A DNA stretch of 64,000 bases from Girardinichthys multiradiatus (taxonomy: Eukaryota; Chordata; Actinopteri; Cyprinodontiformes; Goodeidae): the NCBI RefSeq assembly GCF_021462225.1, contig NC_061801.1, positions 6,010,125-6,074,124 of the forward strand. Direction: 5' to 3'. A model generated the notes under the pieces. The model was not told the DNA's origin, ran no database searches, and saw only the letters and a list, made by a program, of their open reading frames with translations. Both the position numbers and the translations under genes were made by a program. Positions 1 through 13,049 of the stretch are shown here, piece after piece. Within the stretch, counting starts at the first letter, position 1; every line of letters begins with the position of its first letter.

Positions 1-805
1 TGGAGCAGGGGCTGTGCTATCCCAAGTTTCTGACTCTGATAGCAAACTTCACCCTTCAGCCTTTTTCTCTCGCAGATTCAATCCAACGGAGAGAAATTAT
101 GATGTGGGAGACCGAGAACTCCTGGCTCGATCTCATACAGACCTGGTTCCAAAAATACCAAGCCCGACGCCCTCTCTCGACAATTCTCCCGGGACGACTC
201 TGACAAGGAGCCTGCTCCCATCCTACTGCAAAGTTGTGTTGTTGGAGCCCTCACATGGGATGTTGAAACCTTGATATCCCAGGCCCTCAGAGATGAACCA
301 GATCCCGGAACTGGACCCCCAAATCAGACTTACGTCCCATTAACTGTCCGGTCCCGCCTGATCCACTGGTACCATTCATCCAAGTTCTCTGCCCATCCTG
401 GTTCTAGTCAAATCATCGCCCTCATCTCCAGAAGGTTGGTGGCCATCCCTTCATAGGGACGTTAAAGAGTATGTACAAGCCTGTACTATTTGTGCTAGAA
501 ATAAGTCCTCTAACCAACCACCTGCAGGAATGTTGCAACCCCTTTGTGTTCCTAAGCGGCCCTGGTCACATATAGCCCTCGACTTTGTCACCGGACTTCC
601 CACCGGACTTCCTACTTTAAGAGGTATGACCACCATACTCACTATTATCAACCGTTTCTCTTAGACCTGTCATCTCATTCAGACCCTTCAGACAACTCAA
701 CTTCTGGTGAAGCATGTTTTCAGACTCCATGGAATACCTCTGGAGATCCTCTCAGACCGCTGACCTCAGTTCACAGCTAAGGTTTGGAAACAATTCTGCT
801 TAGCA

Positions 806-1648
806 TTGGGAGCTAAAGTATCTGTAACCTCAGGATATCACCCACAGTCCATTGGCCAAACAGAGAGGATGGATCAAGAACTGGAATCCATCCTCCGTTG
901 TTTAACATCAACCAACCCCACAGACTGGAGCCAATTCCTGCCATGGTTCGAGTACGCTCATAATTCTCACCTGCCACAGGTTTCTCCCCTTTCGAAGCTT
1001 CTCTGGGCTACCAACCACCATTGTTTTCTGTGGACGAGAAAGAGATCTCTGTCACTTCTGTATGTCATCACATCCGTAGATGCAAACACATGTGGACAGA
1101 GGTATGCTGACGGGAAAAGGGTTCCAGCTCCCCAGTACCAGCCTGGTCTGAAGGTTTGGCTCTCATCATGTGACATCCCTCTAAAATCTATGTCCAAGAA
1201 ACTCGCCCCCAGGTTCATTGGCCTGTTTGAGATTGTGGCAGTTATCATTCCTTCAGCTGTCCGCCTGAAGCTTCCTTCGAGTCTCCGCATTCATCCAACG
1301 TTTCATGTTTCTCAGATCAAACCTGTCATCACAAGTCCTTCTTGCCCTTCGGCCGAACCCCCTCCACCCACCCGGGATGGATTGGGGCACCCAGTCTATG
1401 CGGTCCGACGGATTGTGGACTCCCGTCGGCGGGGTCGTGGTTGGCAGTATCTCATCGACCGGGAGGGCTATGGTCCTGAGGACCGCACCTGGGTGCCCTG
1501 GTCTTTTATATGCGACCCATCTCTCATCTCTGACAATCTCTCCTCCCTTCCTTCCACTTCTTCTGGGCTGCCAGGCGGCGGCCGTTGTGGGGGGAGTACT
1601 GTCGGAGTTCTGAGTTTCTGTCTGTTCACCTGTTTTATCTGCTACTAA
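806..1648 (+). pseudogene. Integrase core/C-terminus plus chromodomain remnant
   Basis: This 280-codon open frame is the longest surviving piece of the retrotransposon pol gene. It starts inside the integrase catalytic core (GYHPQSIGQTER motif at residues 10-21, including the conserved Q and glutamate region). It continues through the C-terminal beta-barrel and the HPTFHVSQIKP motif to a chromodomain (YAVRRIVDSR to DRTWVPW, about residues 196-232). Upstream, the same gene is broken by stops and frame changes. It has no promoter or start codon of its own and is a relic of the surrounding element, not a host gene. Confidence 0.85.
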
Positions 1649-2364
1649 CCCCATCCAACCTCTAGATGGCACCAGACGCACGGTAGGAGCTGAGTCCACA
1701 GGTGTTTCTGCATCAGCCTCATCAGGAGAGGAGCTTAAGTACCCAATGTTGCCAACACTCCGGCGCCTGAGTGTTAACCTGCAGTGGTAACTCTAGCTGG
1801 CCAAGACAAGTATCCTTGTGATTATTTTCTGAGTACTTACCTTCTTGTGTCCTCCTTCCCAGGTGACCTCCAGTTCCGAGCTTCTTATCCAGTCTCCGTA
1901 TGCAGAAGATCCAGAATCTCTCTCCGCAAGAGAACTTCACGGATTATCTTCTCAGTTGGCTGCATTCGGGTTTCAAGCCTCCTCAGGCTTCCTGTGAACG
2001 AACCTGGCTCACCCTCCACCGTGTTCCCCTCCAATATCATCCACCTGGTGCCACCTCCACCTCAAGTGCAAGTAAAACAGAATTTCCTGGACCTTTCACT
2101 TACCCGAGACGCTCCCGGAGTTTTCCATCATCTCACTACTCCTTCCCCTGGCGGATCTCCTAATCACCCTCTGTAAACAAAAATATATCAAGATCAACAA
2201 CCCAGAATATTACCTGTCACTTACTATTGATCGCTTCTCTATACAGCAGTGAATTCCTGTTATTTCAGCAAACAAAATACTTCTTAATAAACTTGTTAAA
2301 ACCTTTCCTGTTTTCCTGAGTGTATTTCTGCATGTGGGTCAAAGCAGCTAGAAAAACGATGACA
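1600..2364 (+). repeat. 3' LTR of the Ty3/gypsy element
   Basis: A purine-rich run (about 1585-1596, polypurine-tract-like) is followed directly by TGTCGG at 1600. The proposed right end is TGACA at 2360-2364, so the ends are the short inverted pair TGTC/GACA. An AATAAA poly(A) signal lies at about 2286-2291. Length is about 765 bp. No second LTR is in the window to confirm the ends, so they are inferred from terminal dinucleotides and the adjacent polypurine tract. Confidence 0.65.
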
Positions 2365-5300
2365 ACATGCTGCAGTTTTAGGAATGGTAAAATGTGAAAT
2401 GGCAGTTGATTACTTGTCACTTGTCAACAAGATAAGCTTAATTACTTTAGAACCCGATATTGCCATAAACTGACAATAAAACAAAGTTTTCCAAGAATCT
2501 GACATTTAGACAGTACCCACACATAGTGACCCACAATGTCATTATACCATTTATCTGCGTAAAACAAACAAAGTTATTCAGCGAAAGATATTTAGCGTTA
2601 ATAGTATATCAACTATTCATAGGAGCATTTTTTATTATCAGGGTGTACCAAAGAAGGCCACTACTGCCTAAAATTAAAATTAATGCAGATAATTAAAGGT
2701 ATTTTTTATGGAATATTAAATAGATTTTTTTCATCATAAACTCATCTGCAGACTATTTTCAGTCTGATCCACATTCTTCACCATGAGTCTATGCATTTTT
2801 TATAATTTCTTTGCTATTTATTATATTTTCTTGGTCTTGCGTTAATTTTCCTATGCTTATTATTGCTAGGTGTTTTCCTTATTGGTTCACTCATTTGTGC
2901 CTTATTCTAGTGTACGTTATTCAACTAGAGTTATTTCTGTTGGATCTCTGTTAGATATTTTCACTGGGATTTCTGGTATCTGTTTCTGCTCCGCTTTGGC
3001 TTATTAGTCTTCCTCCTTCAGCTGCTCTGCCTTCTCTCTGCCACAGCTGTTGCTCGTTCCATCTGATTAGCTTTTCAGGTTTGCTTGCCATTTCTTCTAC
3101 CCTGCCTTATTGTATATAAGTTCCTGTGTTCTCATTTTGCACCACTGGTTTCTTCCATTGCGTCAGTTCACTGCTATAATCTCCATTTCATGTTTACATG
3201 CATGATCCTGCTCCACTGCCTCCTGTCTTATCTCCTTGTGCAGGTCCATTTTTGTCTGGCACAAGTTATCTTTATTTTTGTCATTATAGCACTCAGCCTG
3301 ATTCAGTTCTGCTCTGGGTTTGAGCCCCTCCTAACCAAAACATGACAGAAATGCTGTTTAATACTTTAAATAGTTGAAAGTGAATGACAAGATGAAACCC
3401 AGAAAATGACCAGACAGTAAATGGCTGCAGCAGATCACCATTTTTTCAAACAGCTGGGGCCTCATGATAAAACTCCAAACCAAAACTCTCAGAAGACAAC
3501 TGTGATGCGGAGCAACTCTCAGCTGCAGGATTCCGTCATATCCAGCTTTTGTTAAAGCAGTTGGACTGAGTCAACAGGAGAAGAGGAGGGAAAGGCAGTG
3601 GAGAACCCAGTGACACTAAACATTTGTTTCTTATCACGGCAGACTGATGGCCTCTTTGTGTTGGGATTTCCTCCAGTTTAAATTACTGGCTTGTGAAAGC
3701 GATAATACTCAGGTTTTCCAGTGAAACTTCTGTATCAACTACTGTAAGTGAGCCTCGCAGCTCATTTGTGTGACACCTCATTATGTACTATTGTCATATG
3801 CAGGTGTTGTGCAACCTTTTCTTTAAAACTTCCTTACTTTACTTGTTTATGAACTTTCTTTTCACTTATCGTTGTGTGTCAAAATGAGTTGATGTCTCTG
3901 AACAACATCATACTTAAAAATAAAGTACATTAATCTGGATAGAGCCTTCCCTGTTAACATTTAAATCATTGTAAATGCTTGTAAATGTAAATGAGTTTGT
4001 CATATGTTTCTCTTTCCATTAATACTAAAAATCAAAGATCATAGTAGAATTAATGTTTGCACTTTTGGTCATGGTCAAAGAAAATCCAGACTCACCTTGT
4101 GTTGTACTAAAACAGTAATGAAATAGGTTGGATCAAATTACTTTTATACCCCAGCTACATTATGTATCTGTCTTTCTACAACTATTAAACACAATCTACG
4201 TGTTTCTCCTCAGTTTTCAGCTTTTGATAAGGGTTGGGATCTTAGATGGCTTTATAATGATGTTCATGATGGCTTGATCTATTTTCATCTCAACACTGCT
4301 ATTTATTTATGCTGTCTACATAATCAATAGAACCAAAAGGAAAACTGAATCAAGGTATTGCAACATTAACTCAAAAATCTAAAAAAAGAATGGTACAACA
4401 TGATCGAACTGCTTTTATTCAAAACACAACAATTATTACAATAATTCTCCTACAGAAATATTGGTAATTAAACTCATAATGTTGTCTATGATGTACCTTT
4501 ATTTTTATTTTGATGCATAGAGACACAAATGGAGCGCCAGAGAACACAGGTCAGAGTTGGCAGTGTCTTTGGGCTAAGAAAAATCAGGGATTAAATTCTG
4601 CTTCAGTCACATGTGTCAGTTAAAACAGTAGGTCGTCTTAAAAGGTTATTTAACAGGCGTACAAAGTGGTGGAAGAGGCAAGTACTGAAGTTGAACAGAG
4701 TAAATTGGAAAAACAGCTGACAGAACACACAGGGAACAAGAGAGCAGAATATAAATTCATATGAAATAGCAAATTTAAACAGAGCACAAAATCCAAAGGT
4801 CATGACATAACCTTTACCAAACGTCCAATCAGTCCACAAACAAACATCAAAGCAAACCTGGGTGGGTACAGTGTACCCATTTTTTGATAGCTACTTCCAA
4901 CAACATGTCAAAAAGCACAAATCTTTTCAAAATTGATGACAATGACTTCACTTTACTTCTGCAGCCTCCATAGTCTTCAGATCTCAGATCTCTTGCAGCC
5001 AACACTCTGCAGGAACTGTTTGATGTCATCATGTCAAAATGGAGCAGAGGAATGTTTCCGACATCTTGTATCTATACCACAAAGTATTCCAGCAGTTCTA
5101 AAGGCAAAGGGGATCCAACTCGGTACTAGCAAGGTCCACCTTATTAAGTACCAGGTGAGAGTTTCTCAAAAACATATAGTAAATCAAAACTGTATTTCAT
5201 ATGTTCAAAGAATTTTTAATGAAGCAGTATGTTCCTTCAGATATAGAAGATCACACAGAATCTGGGGGAGCAGCATCTTTCTAATTTTGATGTGCAAGCA

Positions 5301-6814
5301 GCAAGAGCACTTGCACTGAAATCATTGTAACTCGTTGGTCAGCAATGTCTTTCCATCATTCTACAATCGTTTTCCATTGTAACCAAATATACTGGCCAAT
5401 GGGTGGTAGCAGTCTCCACTACATCCATCACTGCATGGGATTTAAACTCGTATGTTCACAACAACATGAAAGTTAGTTATCTGGATGGAAGGCTTTTATT
5501 TGACAGTGGAGTAGTGCATCCAGTTGAATTTAGAAAAAGACAAAAACAAGATTAAAGTAGTCTTTTACTTTACCCTTCTGTTATTAGGGAGTCAAACAGC
5601 AGGAGAAAACATTGTAGTACAGCTCTAAGATACACCCGGTTCACTTGGCCAGCGTCCATCTATGAGCATGCTGCATCCCATGTTCTTCACACAGTCTGCC
5701 AACATGCTTCCTCCTCAGCAGTTGGCCAAGCATCTCCTCCTAGGAGCAAAGCTTCTTTTATCTTCCACACATCATCAAAGGTTATCCTTATCTCCATCTC
5801 CAGCATTAGTTAAATTATTCACAATTTGACTTTACAGTAAAAAAAAGGGATATCTTGCCATTTTTCCAATAACAGCTGCAACTGGATGTACTCTTTTAAC
5901 TTCCATTAGAAATTTCCCTGCACACTTTCTGCATTTTCTAGAGCATCTCTTTAAATTGTGCTAAAATGTACTGACTGCATGTCAACTACTATGTAAGTCC
6001 TGTGTCATTATGGTCCCGATCCTGTTGATTTATTACTGACTGAGTAACTGACAGAGTATACTTGATAAGTTCAAACACTTTGGATGACAAACCAGCATTA
6101 TACAACTGAAGGCCACCAGCCCACGTGCCAAATGCTGGTACTGGACAAACACACAACAAAACACCATAAAACAAGGCATCCCTCCTCTATGTGTGCCAAA
6201 CAACATCAGCAGGTGACATTTCATGCTGGATAATAAAAAGCGCTGATGTGGAAGAGAAGGATGTAAACATTCCCCAGTGGCTCAGAGAACAATGGAGTCA
6301 CAGGGAAGTGATAAGAGACCGGACATCCTGACACGACTGTATCTCAGCCCTCTGACACACTGCTGCTACGTCAGCTGGCAGCAGGACCCACCAGGCCCAC
6401 TAACCCTGGAGTTCACAACAAAATGCAACAACACACATCAAAGTGTAAATCACGGTAACTGTGGTAACCGGCACAATTGGGCATCTAAATATAAATATTG
6501 TAAAATGAAATGAACAATTTAAAAAGCAGGAAGTGGAAAAAGGTATAAAGAAATAAAGTATTAGAGCACAAGTAAAGAAAATTTGACTAAGTCATAAACC
6601 CCTACTTAGTGTAAAGGTTTGTGATGCTTTTTAATGATATTGTCTTTGTTTTAACAGTATGGGAATATATAGCAGGACAGCAGTAACACTGACACTAAAT
6701 ACACATATTTAAAGATTGCTCAGGTTTTGTGGTGATAGTTGACTAATATGCCACATTAGAACTCACTGTTTGCAGTAGATTTCTGTTGGAGGGTTATTCA
6801 TTTTTCCAAGTATT
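2365..6814. other. Gene-poor intergenic DNA
   Basis: AT-rich sequence with only short chance frames. About 2780-3350 is unusually pyrimidine-rich on the + strand and ends in CCTAACCAAAACATGACA, resembling the tail of a decayed retroelement. I could not name it and found no reverse transcriptase motif. The rest (3350-6814) shows no exon, RNA gene or clear transposon end that I can support. Confidence 0.5.
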
Positions 6815-7620
6815 CCTAGCTCTCTGAAACTTTTGACATATTATAACCACAAACCTCAATGTATTTTATTGGCATTTGATATAATAAAAAATCATCACAT
6901 CATTCTGAAGGAAAATGATACACAAATTACGGTGTGCACTTTTTGACCTTCTGAGTCAATACTTTGTAGAACTACCTTTCAATACAAAGACTCAAGCCTT
7001 GTCTTTTGAGGTATGGTCATTTGCAGATATCAAGTTCTTAAATTTAAGGGGAAAGGGTTGTTGTCCTGCTGGAAGGAGAACCTTCAACCCAGTCTTAAGT
7101 CTTTTTAGCCGCTGACAGGTTTCCTTCCAGTATTGTCAGGTATTTACCGTCTTCACTGCCAGTACTGAAAAATAGGATCCCCATAGCACCATACTGCCAT
7201 CACTGCCATTTTTGGACAAAAAGTTACATTTTGGCCTTATCTGTCCACGTATTTGCTGGGCCATGTTTCTCCAAAATGGAAACAGGACTTAACAATGGCT
7301 TTCCTTTTTCCACTCATAGGTTAGTTTTGCAGTACACGACTAATAGTGGTTCTGTCAAAAGATTCTCCCACCTGAGCTGTGGATCACTGTGGCTCCTTCA
7401 GAGTTACCATGGGCCTCTTAGGTGCTTCACCGATTAATGCTCTCCCTGGCTAGCCTGCCAGTTGTGCTGTACTCTCCCCATTTTCACATGATGGAATAAA
7501 TATTTATCTGTGAGATGTTAAAAATGTGGGAAATTGTTTTACAACCTAACCTACTTTTAAACATCTTCACAACTTTCTCCCTGACCTGTCCGTGTTGTCC
7601 TGTTTTGGTTAATTCTGCTT
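6815..7620 (-). mobile_element. Tc1-like transposon remnant
   Basis: The left part (about 6830-6920) resembles the terminal region of a common fish Tc1 family (text like CTCAATGTATTTTATTGG). Further right, 7250-7560 reads on the minus strand as decayed transposase sequence: the conserved stretch around GAGTTACCATGGGCCTCTT at about 7400-7420 is the reverse of the same motif seen on the + strand at 17331-17350. No long open frame remains. The identification rests on my memory of the family and on the internal match to the 17 kb copy. Confidence 0.6.
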
Positions 7621-8768
7621 TGCAAACATGCTCATACCATGTAATGGCATTCCCCTTTTGTGCGCTTACAGCCATTTTAAAGTTCTTAAACATCAGCACC
7701 AGTATAGATTGTAGGAAGAGAAGAGCGGAAGCATCCAGCTTCAGACAGCAACATTCTATAGCTGGAAAAAGCAGATTCAGTTCATTCATGTGGGAATAAG
7801 ACACATTGTGTGCTAGATTTGCTACTCGGTGGTGTCGGCAGCATCCAGCAACAAATCTGTGCAAAGACCTGAAACTGAAGCTATGAGTGATCAAAGAACA
7901 ACCAGTACAGAAAGTGACTGGAAGAGTCATCAGAATTTTATTCCTGACAAAAATGCCTTTTCCTTCCTTTTCATAATTGTTTGCTACCTTATATTAGTTT
8001 ACACATAAAATGACATAAAATCTCAATGAAATACAATGAAGTTGTAAAGTTGAAGGCGGGGGCCGTACATGGCACAGTGGGAAAAGATTTTTAATTAGTT
8101 TAAGCAGGGTAAAAGAGAGGAAATACCAAAATATAAAAAAACCTTTAGCATTTAGAAGAGCTGGTAAAAACTCATTGTGAAACACTGACCCATCCACATT
8201 GCTTTATGTTGTTGACTTGCTATATAACATGGCAATACAGAAGGTAAACCTCCACTCGGCTGACTCAAAATAGATGTTTTCAATCTTACAGCCTCAAGAT
8301 GGAGGATGTAGTTTTTAGAGTAGCTATAAACATTCATCCAAAGAAAGAGAAGCGGAAGCATCTGGCTTGAGTCTGCTGGCACATCCACTGTCTCAGCGTT
8401 AATTAAGACACATTCCTTGCTGTTTTTAACCAATAGGAGCACAGCAATCATGGCCCATTCACTTGCTACGTGACATCATGACATATTCTACTTCATGTGC
8501 TTGTGTGTGTTTGTGTTTTCGCACACACATAAATAGGATTTCCGGACAAAGAGATGATTGGGTTTTCCTGGAGGAAGGATTTTTTTTTTGGTCAACTTAC
8601 AGACATCCACTTTAGGCTGAAAGTGGACATCAGTATGTATGTAATGCCAACAAGTTAGTTACAGTCTTAGCAGATAGATTATTTCCTACCCCACATTTGT
8701 ATTTACTGGGCTCATAAGTTTATATACCCTGGCAGAGTTTCAGATTTTTAGGTAGTTTTTCATAATGA
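7621..8768. other. Intergenic DNA, nothing assignable
   Basis: Only chance open frames of up to about 148 codons occur, with no recognisable domain. A short CA/GT-rich patch lies at about 8498-8530. I see no exon with convincing splice sites. Confidence 0.4.
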
Positions 8769-9283
8769 TACATTACTGGTCAAAGGTTTTAGAGACACTT
8801 TCTCATTTAATGGCTTTCTTTATGTTTATGACTATTTACATTGTACATAGATTCTCATTGAAGGCATCAAAACAGTGAATGGACTTATTTAAGTAGCAAA
8901 TAAAAACTGTAAAAGAACTTTAAATATGTTTTATTTTAGATTCCTTAAAGTAGCCACCCTTTGCTGTGATGACTGAAATATTAACCTTTGGCCGTCTCTC
9001 AATTAACCTCTAAGAAGTTCTTTCAAGACTCTTTGATATTTCAGATGACCATCTCATGAAGATCATGGTGAGAATGCCAAGAGATCAAAGCAGTCATCAA
9101 AGCAAAGGTTGCCAAAAAATCTAAAATCTAAAAATTATTTCACACTTTTTGTTTACTACATAATTCCATGTGTTCATTCACAGTTTTGCTGCCTTTGATG
9201 ATAATCTACAATTTAAATAGCTATGAAAATAAAGAAGTCCATTAAGTGAGAAATTTTATCTAAAACCTTTGACTGGTAGTGTA
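8769..9283. mobile_element. Non-autonomous Tc1-type MITE
   Basis: The two ends are imperfect inverted repeats of about 60 bp. The left reads TACATTACTGGTCAAAGG from 8769. The right, reverse-complemented, reads TACACTACCAGTCAAAGG and ends at 9283. Both are bounded by TA, the Tc1/mariner target. The roughly 0.5 kb interior has no coding frame, so it would depend on a transposase supplied elsewhere. Confidence 0.7.
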
Positions 9284-9289
9284 ATACAA

Positions 9290-12200
9290 CTTTTTTTTGT
9301 TGTTGTGTTTGCTCTTTTTAAATCATGACAATAAAAACTACCCAGATGACCCCAATCAAATGTCTACATAATCCCCTTTTAGTTGCTCCTTTAACATCAA
9401 TGACAGCCAGAAGTCATGAGAGAAACCTTTTTAAATGAGGCTCTTTTTTTCTTCAGAGGGTAAAGCTGTCCAGTTTTGGCAAAAAGAATCCAGTTCCTGT
9501 GAACTCTTGGTCTGTCTTTCTTAAACTGCACGTTTGAGAAAGTGGCTCCATGGTACTTGGGGTCAGGATACTGAGATGGCCAATCGAGAACATTCACCTT
9601 TTCTCCTCCTGTAGCCACTAACAGGTCATCTTGGCCTTGTGTTTTGGATCATTGTCTTGTTGGAACGTCCAAATACACACATTTTCCTTCAGTATTTTCA
9701 AGTTTCCAAGTTTCACAGTAGGAACAATTTACATTTCTTCACAGGCCTAGTTGATTGGTGTCCTTTTTCTGTTATTTTAGCCTTCAGGCACAGTTTGTGA
9801 TTTGTACATAGTAAAATTATATTTCAGTTTGACCTGCAGGCCATTGTGGTCCCTAATATTATTGTAGTATCTGTTTAAGGCACAGTTTGAACTATTCAGA
9901 TGGAACAAGAAGTGACAAAGAGACACAGCCTGGATGAAAACTCCGGATGGAGGTCCAGATGGTGGAACTTCACAAGGACACAATTTCATGGTCTTTTCGG
10001 CACTTTCTAGTCCGACTTTATCATCCACAAGACAGTTTTCTGCACTCTTAAGTTCTATTGTTCAACCAAACCTCATTTACCACCTGAGCAGTCTGACCCA
10101 AACGGCTCAGCTGTTGGCTGACTTGAAATCAGGCCAATGAAATAACAAGCAATCTAACCAGGATCTTCAGCATACATATCTTTTGATTTTGAGATTTGTG
10201 GCATAGTGGCATAGTGGCCTTTATTGTCAGTCAGGAGACGAACCCTGCATTGCTGCGTCGAGGACTAACATCCTCCATACATGAGGCAGCTGCTCTATGT
10301 CGCTTCCACAAATAACTAGGTATGAATCAGGCTTTCTACGCCTGATACCAATTAGGCAAGTATTTGAGGATACTGAGTCTCAATTAAATATTTGCAGTTT
10401 TTCCAACATAGACTAGCACAGATAATCCTAAAATTATTCATGCTTGTGGTAGATTTTGTTGGGGTGTGGAGTGAGTGATCAGCTCAGACCAACGGTCAGA
10501 CTCAGAGGAACGACACAGAGACTCTTTCTGCTCGCAGCGAGGGTAATCACACTGATCTGTAGTGGACTACAGAGATGTGATGTCTCGATGAAGTTTATTT
10601 TATACAGCAGAGTAAACAGACATATCAGGTTACAAACCGGGGTGCAAGACAGGTCAGGCAGAGTTAGAGAGTGGAAAGAGGATCAGCTGGTTCTGCTTTC
10701 GGGTGTTGCAAAACCAGCCGCACATAGACCAAAATAACAATTGAGTGCAGAGTGTTTCAAAACACTAGAATAGAGAAGAAATACATGTGAGTGATAATGG
10801 TGAACATCAATGTATATACATTCAACCTAACATATTTAAACTCATAATTTATTTAATTTAACCAAGAAGTTTGTTTCTGATGGTAATGAGACATAATAAT
10901 AAATAATAAAAAATAATCAAATAATAAAAACTGTGTAAAAGGGGAATTGTTTTTTGAAAAAAAAATCTATATTTACTTCTTAATTTAAAAAAATTACGTG
11001 TCGGAAATTATTTATACCCTTTTCCATGGTTATTTATTGTTCTTTTATTTCTTAAATGACAGACGCATCTTGACAACCTTAATTAGTTGAGCTGCAGGAA
11101 TCTATCCAACCAAGCTGTTCTGTTCTGTGCTTTGTACTCACATAAACAAACACGCAGAGTTTAAACCCAACATTAGGAAATATAGTTGTATGTTTCCAGT
11201 ATTTAACTTGCACCAGCCAGAGGTCACTCAAAGTCATTTTGGATTGAGAAGGGATCCAAATCTGTCAAATCTCATAGAGTTCCACAGACCTAAGGGGGGA
11301 TCAAAGCCAAAACCAATTAGAAACCAGAATGGAAATAGTCTAATTTAAGCACAGGGGACATTTAAGTATGGCATGACCATTTCCCCCACTGCTCTCTGAA
11401 TCCGGAAATCTGAATGCCCAACTTCCTTGTGAAAAATGTAACCCGGAGCACATTCACAAGTGGACTTTTGATGTTGAAAGTTCAAGGAGCATCATTTGGG
11501 TCAAAGCAGCTAACTTTGACCTAAATATCTAACTTACACCATTGAACCTAAAACAAAGTTAAAGCTCATTTATTTGAACACTGTGTGGGTCTTTGCAGCT
11601 GTGTCTGTTGTGTCAGAAACTTATTTGGCTAAAATGCTGTGTAATGTGTCATCAGCTGGCGCGGATCTCTGATCAAACCCTGCTGCATTCTGGCTCAGGG
11701 ATCGGACTGACTCAGTGATGGTGATTTCTGTGAGGGCCTCAGTCCCAGCTCCTGCTCCAGTTTTTGAGGTAAGTGGGTCTGAGTGTTAGGGAAAAGAGAT
11801 GTTATCCCTGAACCACACCTCTTCTTCCTTCCATTTTGTGTTATCTATCAAGGGATCCCATTGGGTGAGTCAACGGAAAGCCCAACAGACTAACTAACCC
11901 TTCTAAGTGCACTGTTATGATTCCGACATGTTTGTCTGTATAAGAAAGAATGACTACAGCACTGAGATTGTGTGCTCTAACGGCAGCTGAGTAATTACAG
12001 TGGGTGTGACCCATCTCTAATCTGCATGCTTCATTCTTGCTGCAGTAAACATCAGATGTGCCAACATACAAACACTTATCAGTGCAGATTTCCACCCCTC
12101 GCATGCCATTTTTAGACTGACCCCTTTTTCTGGCAAAACCTTGATAAGTCACGTGCTTGAACACATTTCCAAAACCTGTCCCTGTGAGTAAGAATATCAC

Positions 12201-12355
12201 ACACCAGAATCAGGGAAAACACTTCAAAGCATTCAGCAATTTTCCACAAGAAACATCTAAACGTAAAATCAAACCATATTTACCTTAGAGTGGCCTTCAC
12301 AGGGCGTTGCATGCTTTTATTGCCCTGAGAGTGGACAACTGAAACTCTCTTTATG
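9290..12355. other. Intergenic DNA with decayed repeat pieces
   Basis: About 9370-9720 has the composition of a minus-strand Tc1 transposase remnant (a VLDWPSQYPDPK-type stretch near 9540-9595), but it is short and uncertain. About 10445-10740 could be part of a solo LTR. About 11650-11775 ends in a strong splice-donor-like GAG|GTAAGT but has no partner exon. No gene is supported. Confidence 0.4.
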
Positions 12356-12359
12356 CAGT

Positions 12360-12695
12360 GTTGGACAACTCTCTTCAATGTTGCCTGCAGCTGGTCCAAA
12401 ATGCTGCTGCCTGTCTGCTAATGGGTAAAAAGCAACACAAGCACATTACCCCCAAATTGTCCTCCCTGCACTAGTTGTTTGTACATTTTAGGATTGATTT
12501 TAAGATTAAATTTTGGTTTTTAAATGTTTAAATGGTCAGCCACCTCCTTATCTACAAGCCAGTTCCCAGAAGTTTGAGATCTGAACGTCTGTTGCTTTTA
12601 GACGATCCTAAGACTCATCTTGTGACCCGTGGAGAAAGAGCCTTTTCTAAGTTGCTTTGGTTTTTAATTCCAACTAAAGCTTTTATTTACTTTTA
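12360..12695 (+). mobile_element. LINE ORF2 C-terminal remnant (Rex/jockey-like non-LTR retrotransposon)
   Basis: Translation on the + strand gives the familiar C-terminal tail of fish LINE reverse-transcriptase proteins. A LQLVQNAAA-type motif lies near 12385-12412, followed by HITPKLSSLH, FRIDFKI, a RSLRSERLLLL-like stretch (about 12564-12600) and KTHLVTRGERAFS (about 12613-12650). At least one stop separates the blocks. The element is 5'-truncated, as is usual for LINEs, and is interrupted by the SINE at 12704. Its 3' tail seems to resume at about 13050-13220. Confidence 0.7.
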
Positions 12696-12703
12696 TTTTT
12701 TTA

Positions 12704-13010
12704 GGGCTGCACGGTGGCGCAGTCGGTAGCACTGTTGCCTTGCAGCAAGAAGGTCCTGTGTTTGACTTTCTCCAGGGTTCTTTCTGCATGGAGTTTGCAT
12801 GTTCTCCCAGTGCATGCGTGGGTTCTCTCCAGGTACTCCAGCTTCCTCTCACAGTCCAAAAACATGTCTGTTTGGTTAATTAGTCTCTCTAAATTGCGAA
12901 TGAATGTGTGTCTGTGTTGTCATGCTATGGACTGGTGACCTGTCCAGGCTGTACCCTGCCTCCCGCCCATAGACTGCAGCTTCCTAGCGACCCACTATGA
13001 AGGAAGCAGT
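12704..13010 (+). repeat. tRNA-derived SINE (GGCTGCACGGTGGCGCAG type)
   Basis: The sequence begins GGGCTGCACGGTGGCGCAG with an A-box-like GGTGGCGCAGTCGGTAGC at 12713-12730. The B box (around 12770) is degraded to GTGTTTGACTT. The body (TTTGCATGTTCTCCC, then TTAATTAGTCTCTCTAAATT) is the arrangement I recall for a very common fish SINE. Fragments of the same family occur at 24056-24138, 36692-36815 and 56526-56640. Confidence 0.75.
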
Positions 13011-13049
13011 AGAAATGACCATTTCCTTTTACTAGTTTTTTTTTTTTTT

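Larger units (their letters stand above)
1..2364 (+). mobile_element. Ty3/gypsy chromovirus-type LTR retrotransposon, 3' part, decayed
   Basis: The left end is cut by the window. In order along the + strand I see the end of an RNase H domain (about 14-115), a deletion joining it to the RNase H/integrase linker (the [13 protein letters not shown] stretch near 160-190), the integrase zinc-binding region (about 330-510), the integrase core (about 540-1000), a C-terminal segment with the HPTFHVSQIKP motif near 1290-1325, and a chromodomain (about 1395-1530). A 3' LTR follows. Frames change several times, and an in-frame stop lies near 661, so it cannot make a working Pol. The combination of Pol order and C-terminal chromodomain is typical of Ty3/gypsy chromoviruses. 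The family name is not determined. Confidence 0.9.

Noticed and set aside
7484..7930. 148-codon minus-strand frame
   Set aside because: Overlaps a Tc1 remnant and shows no domain.
10190..10310. Possible tRNA gene or SINE head (GGGTTCGTCTCC on the minus strand)
   Set aside because: No cloverleaf or A box could be assembled; too degraded to call.
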